From NCBI GenBank assembly GCA_900545715.1, contig URAJ01000010.1, positions 1 to 60,906 of the forward strand: a stretch of 60,906 nucleotides of DNA, in the 5' to 3' direction. Numbering within the stretch: position 1 is the stretch's first letter; every line of letters begins with the position of its first letter. The notes under the pieces are model-generated. The model was given only the letters and a program-made list of their open reading frames with translations. It was not told where the DNA came from and did not search any database. The stretch is from an uncultured Opitutales bacterium. Its GTDB lineage: Bacteria > Verrucomicrobiota > Verrucomicrobiia > Opitutales > Intestinicryptomonadaceae. Made by a program: the position numbers and the translations under genes. Below, one piece after another: positions 17,947-26,825 of this stretch.

Positions 17947-18654
17947 TCACGCGCGCGACATGTCGAACTTGCGAAATTGGCAAGTCGAGAAATCAAAAAT
18001 TTTAAATTCGCCGAATTTTAAAGGCAATGCTTTTGAAATGTGCCCTATTGAGGCCGCCGCGGCCCACACCCCCGCGAGGTGCGCAGCCGGCGGGAAAATC
18101 GGGAGCGCCCTCGCGCCCTCCGAAAATGCGGACGTATCAGCCCCCGCGTATTTTCCGAGGTAAAAGCCGCCCCCAAACGCCGCATTCTGCGCCACATACC
18201 CCTGCGCCGACGCGAAAATTTCCGGCTTTCCGACGCGCTCGCAAACTGTTGAAACAGCCCCGCGAGAGCGGAAAGAATCGGTTGCGTCTATGCATACGGA
18301 AGCAGATTCCACAAGAGCGCAAAATTCATCGGAATCTTCAAAAAATCTCGCATAATAGGAAATCTCGCAATCCGGATTTAGGGTTGAAAGGGCGTCGGCG
18401 GCAGCGCGCGCCTTCATTGCGCCTATTTGCCCGGGCGAATAGAGGGTCTGGCGGTGAAGATTGCTTTCGGACACGGTATCGCCGTCAACTATTGCAATTT
18501 TTCCGACTCCGGAAGCCGCGAGCAGCGGCAGCGCGCCGCAACCGACTCCCCCCGCGCCGACTACCAAGACGAGCGACTCTCCAAGCGCCCTCTGCCCTTC
18601 CGCTCCGAATCCCGGAAGCGCCATTTGGCGCGCGTATCTTTCAAAATGGGTCAT
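17947..18654 (-). CDS. thiF: ThiF-like E1-type adenylyltransferase lacking the zinc cysteines
   Basis: Activates the ThiS C-terminus by adenylation for sulfur transfer to the thiazole of thiamine. 235 residues. VVGAGGVGCGALPLLA binds ATP, DGDTVSESNLHRQTLY is the family signature, and the catalytic Arg (RYARQ near residue 9), K81 and D126 (DATDS) are present. The two Cys-x2-Cys pairs that bind structural zinc in ThiF/MoeB are absent: the first site reads FYLGKYAG and no late pair exists. ThiS is encoded 38 bp upstream on the same strand, which supports the assignment over MoeB. No other thiamine genes are nearby. Confidence 0.82.
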   Translation of the reverse strand: MTHFERYARQMALPGFGAEGQRALGESLVLVVGAGGVGCGALPLLAASGVGKIAIVDGDTVSESNLHRQTLYSPGQIGAMKARAAADALSTLNPDCEISYYARFFEDSDEFCALVESASVCIDATDSFRSRGAVSTVCERVGKPEIFASAQGYVAQNAAFGGGFYLGKYAGADTSAFSEGARALPIFPPAAHLAGVWAAAASIGHISKALPLKFGEFKIFDFSTCQFRKFDMSRA

Positions 18655-18692
18655 TTAGCCTACCGTTATACATTCAGCCTGCCGCGGTGATT

Positions 18693-18902
18693 TTAGCCAC
18701 CCGCTACAATTTCCATTACCTCAATAGTATCGCCGTCGCGCAAACGCACTTCGGCAAAGGTCTCGTAGCGCATAGGTTTTAGATTGTGCTCCACTACGCA
18801 CCTGCGCGGATTCGCCCCGGTGGACTCTATAAATTCGGCTATCGTAAGCCCGTCCTCAACCGCGTATTCCTTCCCGTTTGCCTTTATTTTAATTTTGGAC
18901 AT
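18693..18902 (-). CDS. thiS: Sulfur carrier protein ThiS
   Basis: 69 residues with a beta-grasp pattern ending in the essential Gly-Gly (EIVAGG), the site adenylated by ThiF and then thiocarboxylated. IKANGKEYAVEDGLTIAEF at the start and PRRCVVEHNLKP in the middle fit ThiS. The ATG at 18900-18902 diverges from the large glycosidase gene across 90 bp. I saw no TPP-riboswitch signature in that leader, which is unusual for a thi operon. Confidence 0.9.
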   Translation of the reverse strand: MSKIKIKANGKEYAVEDGLTIAEFIESTGANPRRCVVEHNLKPMRYETFAEVRLRDGDTIEVMEIVAGG

Positions 18903-18951
18903 GCATAAAATTTCCGATTAAGGCGCCTCTTTGGCAAGCATAAACGCCTTT

Positions 18952-18967
18952 TATGTTTACAAACATA
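18952..18967. promoter_or_regulatory. Palindrome in the thiS/glycosidase divergent promoter region
   Basis: Inverted repeat TATGTTT-AC-AAACATA, 7-bp perfect arms with a 2-bp centre, located 26 bp before the glycosidase ATG and 50 bp before thiS. The geometry fits a dimeric repressor site; the cognate regulator is not known. Confidence 0.4.
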
Positions 18968-18992
18968 TCCATAAGATATTAGTTTATAGCAT

Positions 18993-21900
18993 ATGAATTT
19001 AAAATCAATCTGCGGCATTGCCGCCATCGCGCTCGCTTTTTCATTTGCCCGCGCCGACGACCCTTTGCGATTTTACGCGTCTTTTGACAGCGGATTTGTC
19101 CCCGAAATTGCCCTTGACGGAACAAAGGTAATCAAAATTCCGGAACCCGCCCCTCTAAAAATCGAAGGCAAATACGGCGGCGCGCTCGCCTTCCGCCAAA
19201 ACTCGGGCGTCGGCGACCTCTGGTATTCGCTCGGCTCGGCTATGCCCGACAGCGGCTGGACTGTAAGCTTTTGGATAAACCCCGACAAAACCAGAAGCGG
19301 GGACAAGCACCGCTCCGTCTTCCGGACAAACTTTGGCTGGAACTCCGGGAACGTCTATGTGCAGTTCGACAGGTGGGGCAAGCTAAACGCCACATACATT
19401 GACGAAAACAAAAACTACAGAGGGCTCGACGTGAGCGAATCCTCCTTCCCTGCGGGCGAATGGACCCACGCGGCCCTCGTTTACGACGGCAAGGGAATGA
19501 AGCTTTTTATCAACGGCAACGAAGCCGTATATAACCGCAACGATGGCGGCAAAATCGGCGCCCCGCAACGCGAGCTTGAAGTAGGGGCAATGACGTATTC
19601 CGCCTCCGACCAGCTCGACGGCGGAATCGACGAATTCAAAATCTACAACCGCCCCCTCACCCAGCCCGAGATAGCCGAGGCTATGAATTCCACGCCGGGG
19701 AAAAAGCGCACGGACGCCTTCTTGTACGTACCCTTTGAGGGGAAAATCGACCCGCGCGAGGGCGCCTCATTCCAGTCTGCGGAAACAATTTTTACTGCGA
19801 GCAGGTTCGGCAAAGGCATAAAAATGTCCCGCCACGGATACGACCGCAAGGCTGTCGCAAGCCTTACGGAAGTTTCCGGAATGTCGGCGCGCGCGCAATC
19901 GTACATGTTCTACTTTATACCCGACTGGGACGGAAGCAGCGACAAGGGAATCCACGGCTTGCTCGACGGCAATTCCGGCTCTTTAAATTTCTCGATAATA
20001 AAAAGCGGAAACGAAGCGGTCTTTGAACTCTCGTCAGGCGGTAAATCCGATAAAATATCGCTGCCAGCCTCCATTTTCAAAAAAGGCGAAAGCTCCAAAA
20101 TATGCTTTGGCTTCGACTTCAAATCAAAAAAATTCTACGCCTCGATTGATTCCCGGAAAGAGGAAAAACCCATATCCTTTGACGCGCCCGGCGATATGGG
20201 CGCTGGTCGCATCATAATCGGCGACACGCGCGGCTCCGACACATATTCAAAAACGCAGGCCGAAGGCGTAATCGACGAACTTACCGCCTGCCCCGACTAC
20301 CTCGACCCCTCCATGCTCACGAAAGTGAGAAAGGCACAGTCTAAGAAATCCGCCGCCGTCCGAAGCGCCAAGCTTAAGATTGACAAGCCGAGGGATTCCG
20401 AACTCCCCCTTTGGGATTTGAACGGCGCCGAAACCGAAAATACCCCCACCCGCCGCAAGATTGTCCTCAACGCCCTGTGGCGGCTTATCCTTCCAGCCTC
20501 GGGAGATGCAGGCCCCTACTATCTCGCAGTGCCCGGGCGCTTCAGCGGCTGGGAAAACGGCCACTCCGACGCGGAATTCCGCCTGCGCGACAAAAACCTA
20601 AAAAAACTGCATTCGAGAATTAAAATAGGCGGGAAACCCCTGCACGAATACACTGAATATTTTTTGGAGCGCGCGTTTATCGCGGACAAAAGCTGGCGCG
20701 GAAACGACGTTTCTTTGACGTTCAGCGAATTTGGAATGTCGCAGAGCGCGGAAGTGTATTTTAACGGGAAAAAAGTCGCCGAATTTTCGGACGGGTTCGA
20801 CAACGAAATTGTCCTCGACGACTCCGACCTGCGCTACGGCGACTGGAACTTTATTACCGTAAAGCTCGACGACGAAGGCGGTCGATGGAATTGGCGCGGA
20901 ATAAAAAGCGACGTTTTCCTCGAAGTAAAACCAAAGACAAAAATAATGTTCCCCGCCGTAAGAACATTTGTTAAAGGCGGCAAAATCATATTTGAAGCCA
21001 CAGTTAAAAACAATACTGGCAGAAGCGAAAAGTTTGCCCTCCGCGCCACAGTGGAAGGCGAAAACGCTCCGGCAGACTTAAAAAGCCAGCTCGTCGAAAT
21101 CCCGGCGGGCGCCGAAAGAAAAATCTCATTTTCCGCTCCGTGGGAAAACGCAAAACTTTGGGACGTTGACTCCCCTTACATGTACTCCTGCCGAATGGAG
21201 CTCATCGACAAAGACGGGAAAGTCGCGGACTCCGCTCAGCCCTTCAAATTCGGATTTAGGACTTTTGAAATAGTCGGCAAAGACTACGTGTTAAACGGCA
21301 AAAAAATCCACCTCTTCAACCACGACTCATGGGGTAACTGCACCGCGACCTACGAAGAGACGCTAAAAACCGCAAAAGCCCTGAAATCGCTCGGGTACAA
21401 CTCGGCGCGCGGACTATTTCCGGTGGACGCGAAAGACTCGCGCTTCGAAAATATCATAAGGGCGTGCGACGAAGAGGGGATTCTTCTATTCGTGTGCCTA
21501 AAAGGCGTCACAGCCAAAAGCTACACACTCTGGAACGATCCCAAAACCCGCGTCCAGCTTGAAAAATACATGGCGTCCGCCATACGCAAATGGCGCAACC
21601 ACCCCTCCAACGTAATGTATTTTCTATCGACAAATTTCCTCGGCTACGGGCTCGACTACCACCCGCTGAAAATGGCCGACGGATACCTTCCCTCAGGCGA
21701 TAAAAAGCGCAAGGCGCAAGTCTGCCTCAACGGAGTTGAAATAATGCGCAAGTACGACCCCGACCGCCCATACTTCTTTCAGGCGGGCGGAAATTTCGGC
21801 GAAGTTATAACGAGCAACGCCTATTTCTGCTGGTGGCCGCAGGCCGAGAAAAACGCGTGGCCGCAGGAATGGGCTAAAATTGGCAAAAAGCCACTGCATA

Positions 21901-23978
21901 TAATAGAGACCTCCTTCCCCTACGCCAGCAGCTACTTCGGCATGGACAGATTCGGAGGCAATAGGCCGCTTTTCGTGTACGAAAATGCCGCGCGGTACTT
22001 TGGCAGCGACGCCTACAAATCCCCCGACCCTGACCTGCTCGAACAGACAGCAATATCGGCAAAAGGCGGCGACGCGCGCACATTCCACGACATCGGCATT
22101 CTGCAAAAAATAAAATCCCGAATAATTTCTGAGACCATAAAATATTGGAGAGGCTTCGACATGTCAGGCATTTCCCCGTTTGCGGAACTGTACTTCGCCT
22201 TTGCGAGGCACGCAAGCCCCCGCCTGTGGTACGAAACAAAAAATATCGAGCTCGACCAGAAGGATTTTAGGAGCGAAGGCGTCCACCCCGACGTAATAAA
22301 AATGCCCTATCTGAAAGAATTCGACCAAGAAAAACCCCTGCCCGCAAGCGAAGCCTTAAAAGGCGCCCTCGCCCCGTTCAAACCTTTTATAGGGGGAACG
22401 AGAGAGGAGCCTGCGGATCAGTCGGCAAACTACTTTGAAGGCTCGACTGTATCGAGAATTGCTACGGTAATCAATGACACCCGCAAAGACTCCGGCGCAA
22501 AAGTCTCATGGACTGCATTCGACGGGAACGGCGCGAAAATCGCCGAAAACTCGCAAACATTAAAACTCGCCCCCGCGGAAGTCGCCCACATTCCGATAGA
22601 GTTTAAGCTCCCGCAATCAAAAGCAGACGGGGAATATTTCGTAAAGCTCTCGGCCGAAACCGACGCAGGCATGCGCGCGGAGGACGAGATAAAAATAAAA
22701 TCTTTTGCAAGGCAGCCCGCAAAATCAGCCGTCCGCTGCGCGCTGTTCGGCTCGAATAAAGAAAGCGCCGACGCACTCTCGGCATGTGGGGTTGAATTTT
22801 CGGACGCATCGCAGTCGGGCCTCGACGGAATGGACGTGCTCGTCGTAGCGCGCGACTGCCTCGACGACAAATTTTTTAACTTCGCCTCAGAAAACTCTCT
22901 CGCCAAGCGCGTCAACTCCGGGAAGCTCTCAGTGCTTGTCCTCGAGCAAAAGCCGGAGCTGTTAAAGCGCGTCGGCCTCAAAGCTGCCGCGATATATTCG
23001 CGAAACGCTTTCCCTACATCCCTTCCGCTTCCCCAAGGGCTCTCGGTCGAGGACTTATCGAATTGGAAAGGCGACGGCACGCATGCGCCGTCAAAGCCAA
23101 TTCCCGAAATTTCAGTCGAGCGCGAAAACAATGTACCAAGCCCGTTTTGGCATTGGAAAAACTTAAACACGGTATCTGCGTACCCGATACTCAGACCCGT
23201 GCTTGGGAACTATAAAATATCGCTCGTTTGCGGAATGGACCTCGCATACTCGCCCCTATTTTTCATTTCGTCCGGTAGGGGATTCGTTGCATTCTGCCAA
23301 CTTGAAGTCAGCGGGAGGTGCGACGAACCAGCAGCGCTTAGAATATTGAGAGCCACTATAGACGCCCTGCCAAAAATGCGTGCGCCAGCCGCCTCCGCAA
23401 AATTTGTGGATTCTTCAAATTTATCCGCAAGCGAACTCGCAGCAAAAATTTCAAACGGGGGAGTCGCAGTCATCGACAATTTGGACGAAAAAGCCGCTGC
23501 GGCTTTAAATATAAATATCGGAGCCCCGAAGAAAATTTCCTCCTTTGAGCTTCTTGGCAGTGCGAAAAAATACTGGAGCGCGCTCGACGCGCGCGACACC
23601 TTTTTAAGGGTGCCGCAGGAAATGGGCGACATTGGCGGAGACTCCGTAGTTGCGCTTACAAATCCTGCATTCGCAGCCGAAAAGCGCATCGGAGCCGGAA
23701 AAATAATACTGCTAAACTTTCCGAAAGAGCCTTTGAAATACGAACTGGAAGCCGGGCAAAAACTCGGCGCAGACTCCTCCCACATCTGGAGCGCGCTTGC
23801 GCTAAGAAGCAGATTTATTCAGATGAAAAATCTCGCAGAAGCGGAGCTTGGCAAACAATTCCCGAAATTCGCTGACCGCCTTGAAAATCCCGAAGCCGAA
23901 TTTAAGGAAAGCCCGCACTTCCCATACACGGCGGATCCCTTCCCGCTTTATAATACGGAATCGCACATAAGGTGGTAA
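18993..23978 (+). CDS. Exported multidomain GH2-like glycosidase with two LamG domains
   Basis: 1661 residues with a signal peptide (MNLKSICGIAAIALAFSFARA). Residues ~25-230 and ~245-450 are LamG/concanavalin-like jellyrolls (GWTVSFWINPDKTRSG; GGIDEFKIYNRPLTQPEI). A GH2 sugar-binding-like domain follows at ~490-660 (AEVYFNGKKVAEFSDGFDN), then an Ig-like domain and a TIM barrel from ~755 (FGFRTFEIVGKDYVLNGKKI). The barrel keeps a plausible nucleophile, E972 in HIIETSFPY. Where GH2 enzymes have the Asn-Glu acid/base pair after HPS, it has N881-F882 (FLSTNFLG), so the usual acid/base is missing. The C-terminal third resembles the amidotransferase-like domain of large galactosidases. Substrate unknown; export suggests polysaccharide processing. 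Confidence 0.8.
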   Translation: MNLKSICGIAAIALAFSFARADDPLRFYASFDSGFVPEIALDGTKVIKIPEPAPLKIEGKYGGALAFRQNSGVGDLWYSLGSAMPDSGWTVSFWINPDKTRSGDKHRSVFRTNFGWNSGNVYVQFDRWGKLNATYIDENKNYRGLDVSESSFPAGEWTHAALVYDGKGMKLFINGNEAVYNRNDGGKIGAPQRELEVGAMTYSASDQLDGGIDEFKIYNRPLTQPEIAEAMNSTPGKKRTDAFLYVPFEGKIDPREGASFQSAETIFTASRFGKGIKMSRHGYDRKAVASLTEVSGMSARAQSYMFYFIPDWDGSSDKGIHGLLDGNSGSLNFSIIKSGNEAVFELSSGGKSDKISLPASIFKKGESSKICFGFDFKSKKFYASIDSRKEEKPISFDAPGDMGAGRIIIGDTRGSDTYSKTQAEGVIDELTACPDYLDPSMLTKVRKAQSKKSAAVRSAKLKIDKPRDSELPLWDLNGAETENTPTRRKIVLNALWRLILPASGDAGPYYLAVPGRFSGWENGHSDAEFRLRDKNLKKLHSRIKIGGKPLHEYTEYFLERAFIADKSWRGNDVSLTFSEFGMSQSAEVYFNGKKVAEFSDGFDNEIVLDDSDLRYGDWNFITVKLDDEGGRWNWRGIKSDVFLEVKPKTKIMFPAVRTFVKGGKIIFEATVKNNTGRSEKFALRATVEGENAPADLKSQLVEIPAGAERKISFSAPWENAKLWDVDSPYMYSCRMELIDKDGKVADSAQPFKFGFRTFEIVGKDYVLNGKKIHLFNHDSWGNCTATYEETLKTAKALKSLGYNSARGLFPVDAKDSRFENIIRACDEEGILLFVCLKGVTAKSYTLWNDPKTRVQLEKYMASAIRKWRNHPSNVMYFLSTNFLGYGLDYHPLKMADGYLPSGDKKRKAQVCLNGVEIMRKYDPDRPYFFQAGGNFGEVITSNAYFCWWPQAEKNAWPQEWAKIGKKPLHIIETSFPYASSYFGMDRFGGNRPLFVYENAARYFGSDAYKSPDPDLLEQTAISAKGGDARTFHDIGILQKIKSRIISETIKYWRGFDMSGISPFAELYFAFARHASPRLWYETKNIELDQKDFRSEGVHPDVIKMPYLKEFDQEKPLPASEALKGALAPFKPFIGGTREEPADQSANYFEGSTVSRIATVINDTRKDSGAKVSWTAFDGNGAKIAENSQTLKLAPAEVAHIPIEFKLPQSKADGEYFVKLSAETDAGMRAEDEIKIKSFARQPAKSAVRCALFGSNKESADALSACGVEFSDASQSGLDGMDVLVVARDCLDDKFFNFASENSLAKRVNSGKLSVLVLEQKPELLKRVGLKAAAIYSRNAFPTSLPLPQGLSVEDLSNWKGDGTHAPSKPIPEISVERENNVPSPFWHWKNLNTVSAYPILRPVLGNYKISLVCGMDLAYSPLFFISSGRGFVAFCQLEVSGRCDEPAALRILRATIDALPKMRAPAASAKFVDSSNLSASELAAKISNGGVAVIDNLDEKAAAALNINIGAPKKISSFELLGSAKKYWSALDARDTFLRVPQEMGDIGGDSVVALTNPAFAAEKRIGAGKIILLNFPKEPLKYELEAGQKLGADSSHIWSALALRSRFIQMKNLAEAELGKQFPKFADRLENPEAEFKESPHFPYTADPFPLYNTESHIRW

Positions 23979-24409
23979 TCGCAAAAAAGATTCCCGCCGC
24001 GCTTTTGCGGCGCTTTTCGATAGGCATTATCCGCCCTAAATTTGGCTTTTCACCGCGCGCGGAGTTGGGTGATTCCTTGCGAGAAATTCCCTTTGCATTA
24101 TACTTTTCGCGGAATTTACTCTCATTGGATAATTCGCATTTGAATCATGCTCTGCGCTAAATTTATGCGCGCGCCGGTGCGGGAAAGATTTATATATACG
24201 CCCGTAGCGTCAAACCGCGCACGCGCTGCGCACGGAGTTTTTATGTCTCTGCTATCGCCACGCATACAGCGCCCTTTGAGGCGCACACCAACCGTTAGCT
24301 TGCACGACATCTTGCCTCCCGCAACGCGCCGGCGTGCATAGCGTCAAGCGGTTGCCACATTCCGGTAGCAGGCAACCCCAAAGAAAAAATTCCTCAAAAG
24401 AGCGGACGT
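23979..24409. other. Gene-free, GC-rich, hairpin-rich interval
   Basis: At 23996-24011 a GCCGC/GCGGC hairpin followed by GCTTTTC may be a weak terminator for the glycosidase gene. Further right is a clean 7-bp hairpin, GGTTGCC (24350-24356) with GGCAACC (24371-24377), without a T-run. The stretch 24170-24380 is much more GC-rich and structured than other gaps and could be a small RNA, but it matches no RNA family I recognise (checked by eye for tmRNA, RNase P, SRP and 6S landmarks). Confidence 0.4.
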
Positions 24410-25972
24410 TTATTCCGCAACACGCGCACTGGAATTTATGCGCGCGGCGGTTTTTCCCCCGACAGGCTTCTTCACACGCGGAAGCTGGGAAATTTTCCAG
24501 GAGGCCATTTCAAAATCGTTGAATCTATAACGCCGCCGCGCGCCTTCAGATATTTTTTTGAGTTTTTTTGAATATGCGGCACACAACCATGAATCCGCCT
24601 CGGAAAGATACTTCAACTGCTGTGCGGCCTCCCCCATGTACGACGGAATGCGGGAATCTACATATATAATAGGCCGCGCAACTCCCGACAAAGCCGACGC
24701 ATGCGAATTTATCGCCCAAAGTCCAGACTCCGACATAAACAATCCGTCCAATTCGTCGAATAATATTCTGCACAAAATAATATATTTGTTCTCGCCGGTC
24801 GCCGCATGCAAATCCGCAAACGCCCCTCCCGCAAACGCGTATGTTCGCGCGGACGATTGCGACCTCACCGCCACGCTCGATACGGACGGCAGCTGATAAG
24901 AAGTTTTTAAGAGAAATTCGATATACCCGCAAATTCTCTCCGCGCCTTCAAGATGCGCTCTGCGCTTAAAGCGCGAATAGGCAAGCGCCAATACCTGAGC
25001 CGCCAACGCGTTTTCGGCAGTCACTGCGTCGCGGCCATCTTCCATCATGCGCCCGTCGGGCTTTGTCATAGAAAGCAATTCGTCCGCAAACCGAATTAGC
25101 TTATCTTCCCCGTCTCCGTTTTTGGCGGGCATTTCCAAAAGAGCCCTTGCTATCAGCAGGCGCTCGACGAGCGCGCGGGGCTCTGCAAACATTTTTATGA
25201 GCTCTTCGCGAGCTTTGTCTTCCGCGTCTTCCGCGCTTTTTAGCTCCGGAAATGCCGAAAAAATCCCGGCCGCCAGACGCGCGTTTTCAGTGACGACCGC
25301 TACGGGGCTATCCGATACATCGCCGCCGAAAAATTTCTCAAGCTTAGCAGACTCAAATTTCCAGTCCAATCCGTCTGCGAGCAAGTCCGAAGCATATTCA
25401 TAATCTTTCTGCCCGTCCTCCCCGGCAAGCAGCCCCGCGAGATTGCCTTCAGCAGCCCGCAAGCCCTCGGGGGCGACGCGCAAAATGCCGGCGGCCGCCT
25501 TCGCCGCCTCCGCCGCAGATGGAACGCCGCGCGCGGCGTCTCCGGCAAGATTAGAAGTCAGATAGAGGGGGGCGAGCCGCGCTGACAATATACCTCCCTC
25601 TATTGAGCCGGAATTTCCCGTTCCGCGCTCGAATACGCTTTGCAGCACTCTGAAATCTGCCGGATATCTGTCGGGCTCGAGGCAAGTAGTATAGAAACTA
25701 TTGCCAAGAATTTTTTCAAGCCGCCCGTAAAAGTCAAATTTCCGCCCGATTCCGACCGTAAAAAATACAAGCTTTCCGTCGCGGCGCGCGCGCATTGCAA
25801 GTTCGTTTCCCCAATCGTAATGGCGCTTTTCCGCCATAACCGTTGGATGCAGATTTTCTGAATTTGCGCCGCCCGCGCCAAATTCGCGCATGAGAGACAC
25901 AAACACTGAAAGCGCCAAAACTAAGCATAGAGTCGCAAGGCAAAATATCAGCGTCCTTCTGAATCTTCTCAC
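24410..25972 (-). CDS. Membrane-anchored protein resembling YyaL/DUF255, thioredoxin site lost
   Basis: 520 residues: an N-terminal membrane anchor (residues ~8-27, TLIFCLATLCLVLALSVFV), then a segment starting YDWGNELAMRARRDGKLVFF. This has the spacing of the thioredoxin-like DUF255 domain, where the family reads W...A...A...KPIFLSIGY and then a Cys-x2-Cys-type motif. Here the motif is replaced by TVGIGRKFDFY with no cysteine. The remainder is helical and Ala/Leu-rich, consistent with the (alpha/alpha)6 half of YyaL. Similarity is weak and the assignment tentative. The gene follows rsmE by 43 bp and is probably co-transcribed. Confidence 0.45.
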   Translation of the reverse strand: MRRFRRTLIFCLATLCLVLALSVFVSLMREFGAGGANSENLHPTVMAEKRHYDWGNELAMRARRDGKLVFFTVGIGRKFDFYGRLEKILGNSFYTTCLEPDRYPADFRVLQSVFERGTGNSGSIEGGILSARLAPLYLTSNLAGDAARGVPSAAEAAKAAAGILRVAPEGLRAAEGNLAGLLAGEDGQKDYEYASDLLADGLDWKFESAKLEKFFGGDVSDSPVAVVTENARLAAGIFSAFPELKSAEDAEDKAREELIKMFAEPRALVERLLIARALLEMPAKNGDGEDKLIRFADELLSMTKPDGRMMEDGRDAVTAENALAAQVLALAYSRFKRRAHLEGAERICGYIEFLLKTSYQLPSVSSVAVRSQSSARTYAFAGGAFADLHAATGENKYIILCRILFDELDGLFMSESGLWAINSHASALSGVARPIIYVDSRIPSYMGEAAQQLKYLSEADSWLCAAYSKKLKKISEGARRRYRFNDFEMASWKISQLPRVKKPVGGKTAARINSSARVAE

Positions 25973-26015
25973 AGCTTAATTTGACAATTAATTAGCTTTT
26001 TTGTGCGCTATTTTT

Positions 26016-26780
26016 TCATTTTTGCCAAAAGGCCTTTAAGACTGAAAGCGCGCACGCGGCTGCGGTGTCGCACTTCATTACGTTGTCCCCGAGTTTCACG
26101 GGAATAAATCCGGCGCTCTCCGCGGCATCGTACTCGGCGTCCGACAAGTCGCCCTCGGGACCTATCAGAACGCACGCGCTTTTCGCAAAATCAACACCGG
26201 CGGATTTCAGAACTTTATATATTGGCGAGGCGTTTTCCCTGAGGCTCGCCACAAGCTTTACTTCAAATCCTCCGCTATTTGAAAGAAAATCTGATATATC
26301 CGAAACGGGCGGCATTTCAAACTTTGACAGGTTTGACGACTGCTTTATGGCCTCCACATATTTCTCAAACCACTTTGCGGATTTTTTTTCGGCGTCGGCG
26401 CGTCCGAGCCGCACGACTGACCTGCAAGACATAAGCGGATATATCCCGGAGGCCCCGAGCTCCACGCTTTGGCGTATAATTTCGTCAAACGCCGGACCCT
26501 TTGGAAGGCATTGCGCCAAATAGACCTCAACCTCCGGAGATTTCGGATAAAGCCGCCCGATTACCCTGAGTGCGGCCGATTTTGAAGAAGCCCCGGCGAG
26601 TTCGCATCTATAAGCACTTCCCTTCGCGTCGAACACGTCAACTATGTCGCCCGCCCGCGCCCTTAACGCTCCGCACAGGTGGCGGCTTTCGGCGGCATTC
26701 AGCTCCACGGCGCATCCAACAGGAATCTCGCCGCCCGCGCTAAAAGCGGAAAAATCGCAATACGCTCTAAAACCTGACAT
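26016..26780 (-). CDS. rsmE: 16S rRNA (uracil-1498-N3)-methyltransferase
   Basis: 254 residues of the SPOUT-class RsmE family, which methylates U1498 of 16S rRNA. The N-terminal PUA-like region contains SRHLCGALRARAGD. The SPOUT part has VYLAQCLPKGPAFDEIIRQS, ELGASGIYPLMSCRSVV, the SAM-binding knot LIGPEGDLSDAEY and the final VKLGDNVMKCDTAAA. The usual GPEGGFS is GPEGDLS and the usual LRxETA is MKCDTA; both are conservative. The gene diverges from coaC across 45 bp. Confidence 0.92.
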   Translation of the reverse strand: MSGFRAYCDFSAFSAGGEIPVGCAVELNAAESRHLCGALRARAGDIVDVFDAKGSAYRCELAGASSKSAALRVIGRLYPKSPEVEVYLAQCLPKGPAFDEIIRQSVELGASGIYPLMSCRSVVRLGRADAEKKSAKWFEKYVEAIKQSSNLSKFEMPPVSDISDFLSNSGGFEVKLVASLRENASPIYKVLKSAGVDFAKSACVLIGPEGDLSDAEYDAAESAGFIPVKLGDNVMKCDTAAACALSVLKAFWQK

Positions 26781-26825
26781 GCGAAACAGCTTGCACTTTG
26801 CGCGATAAATGTAAAAATTTTTTTT

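Noticed and set aside
18903..18992. Possible TPP riboswitch before thiS
   Set aside because: The leader is only 90 bp and contains no THI-box landmarks such as CTGAGA.
24190..24380. tmRNA, RNase P RNA, SRP or 6S RNA gene
   Set aside because: None of the diagnostic sequence landmarks could be found on either strand.
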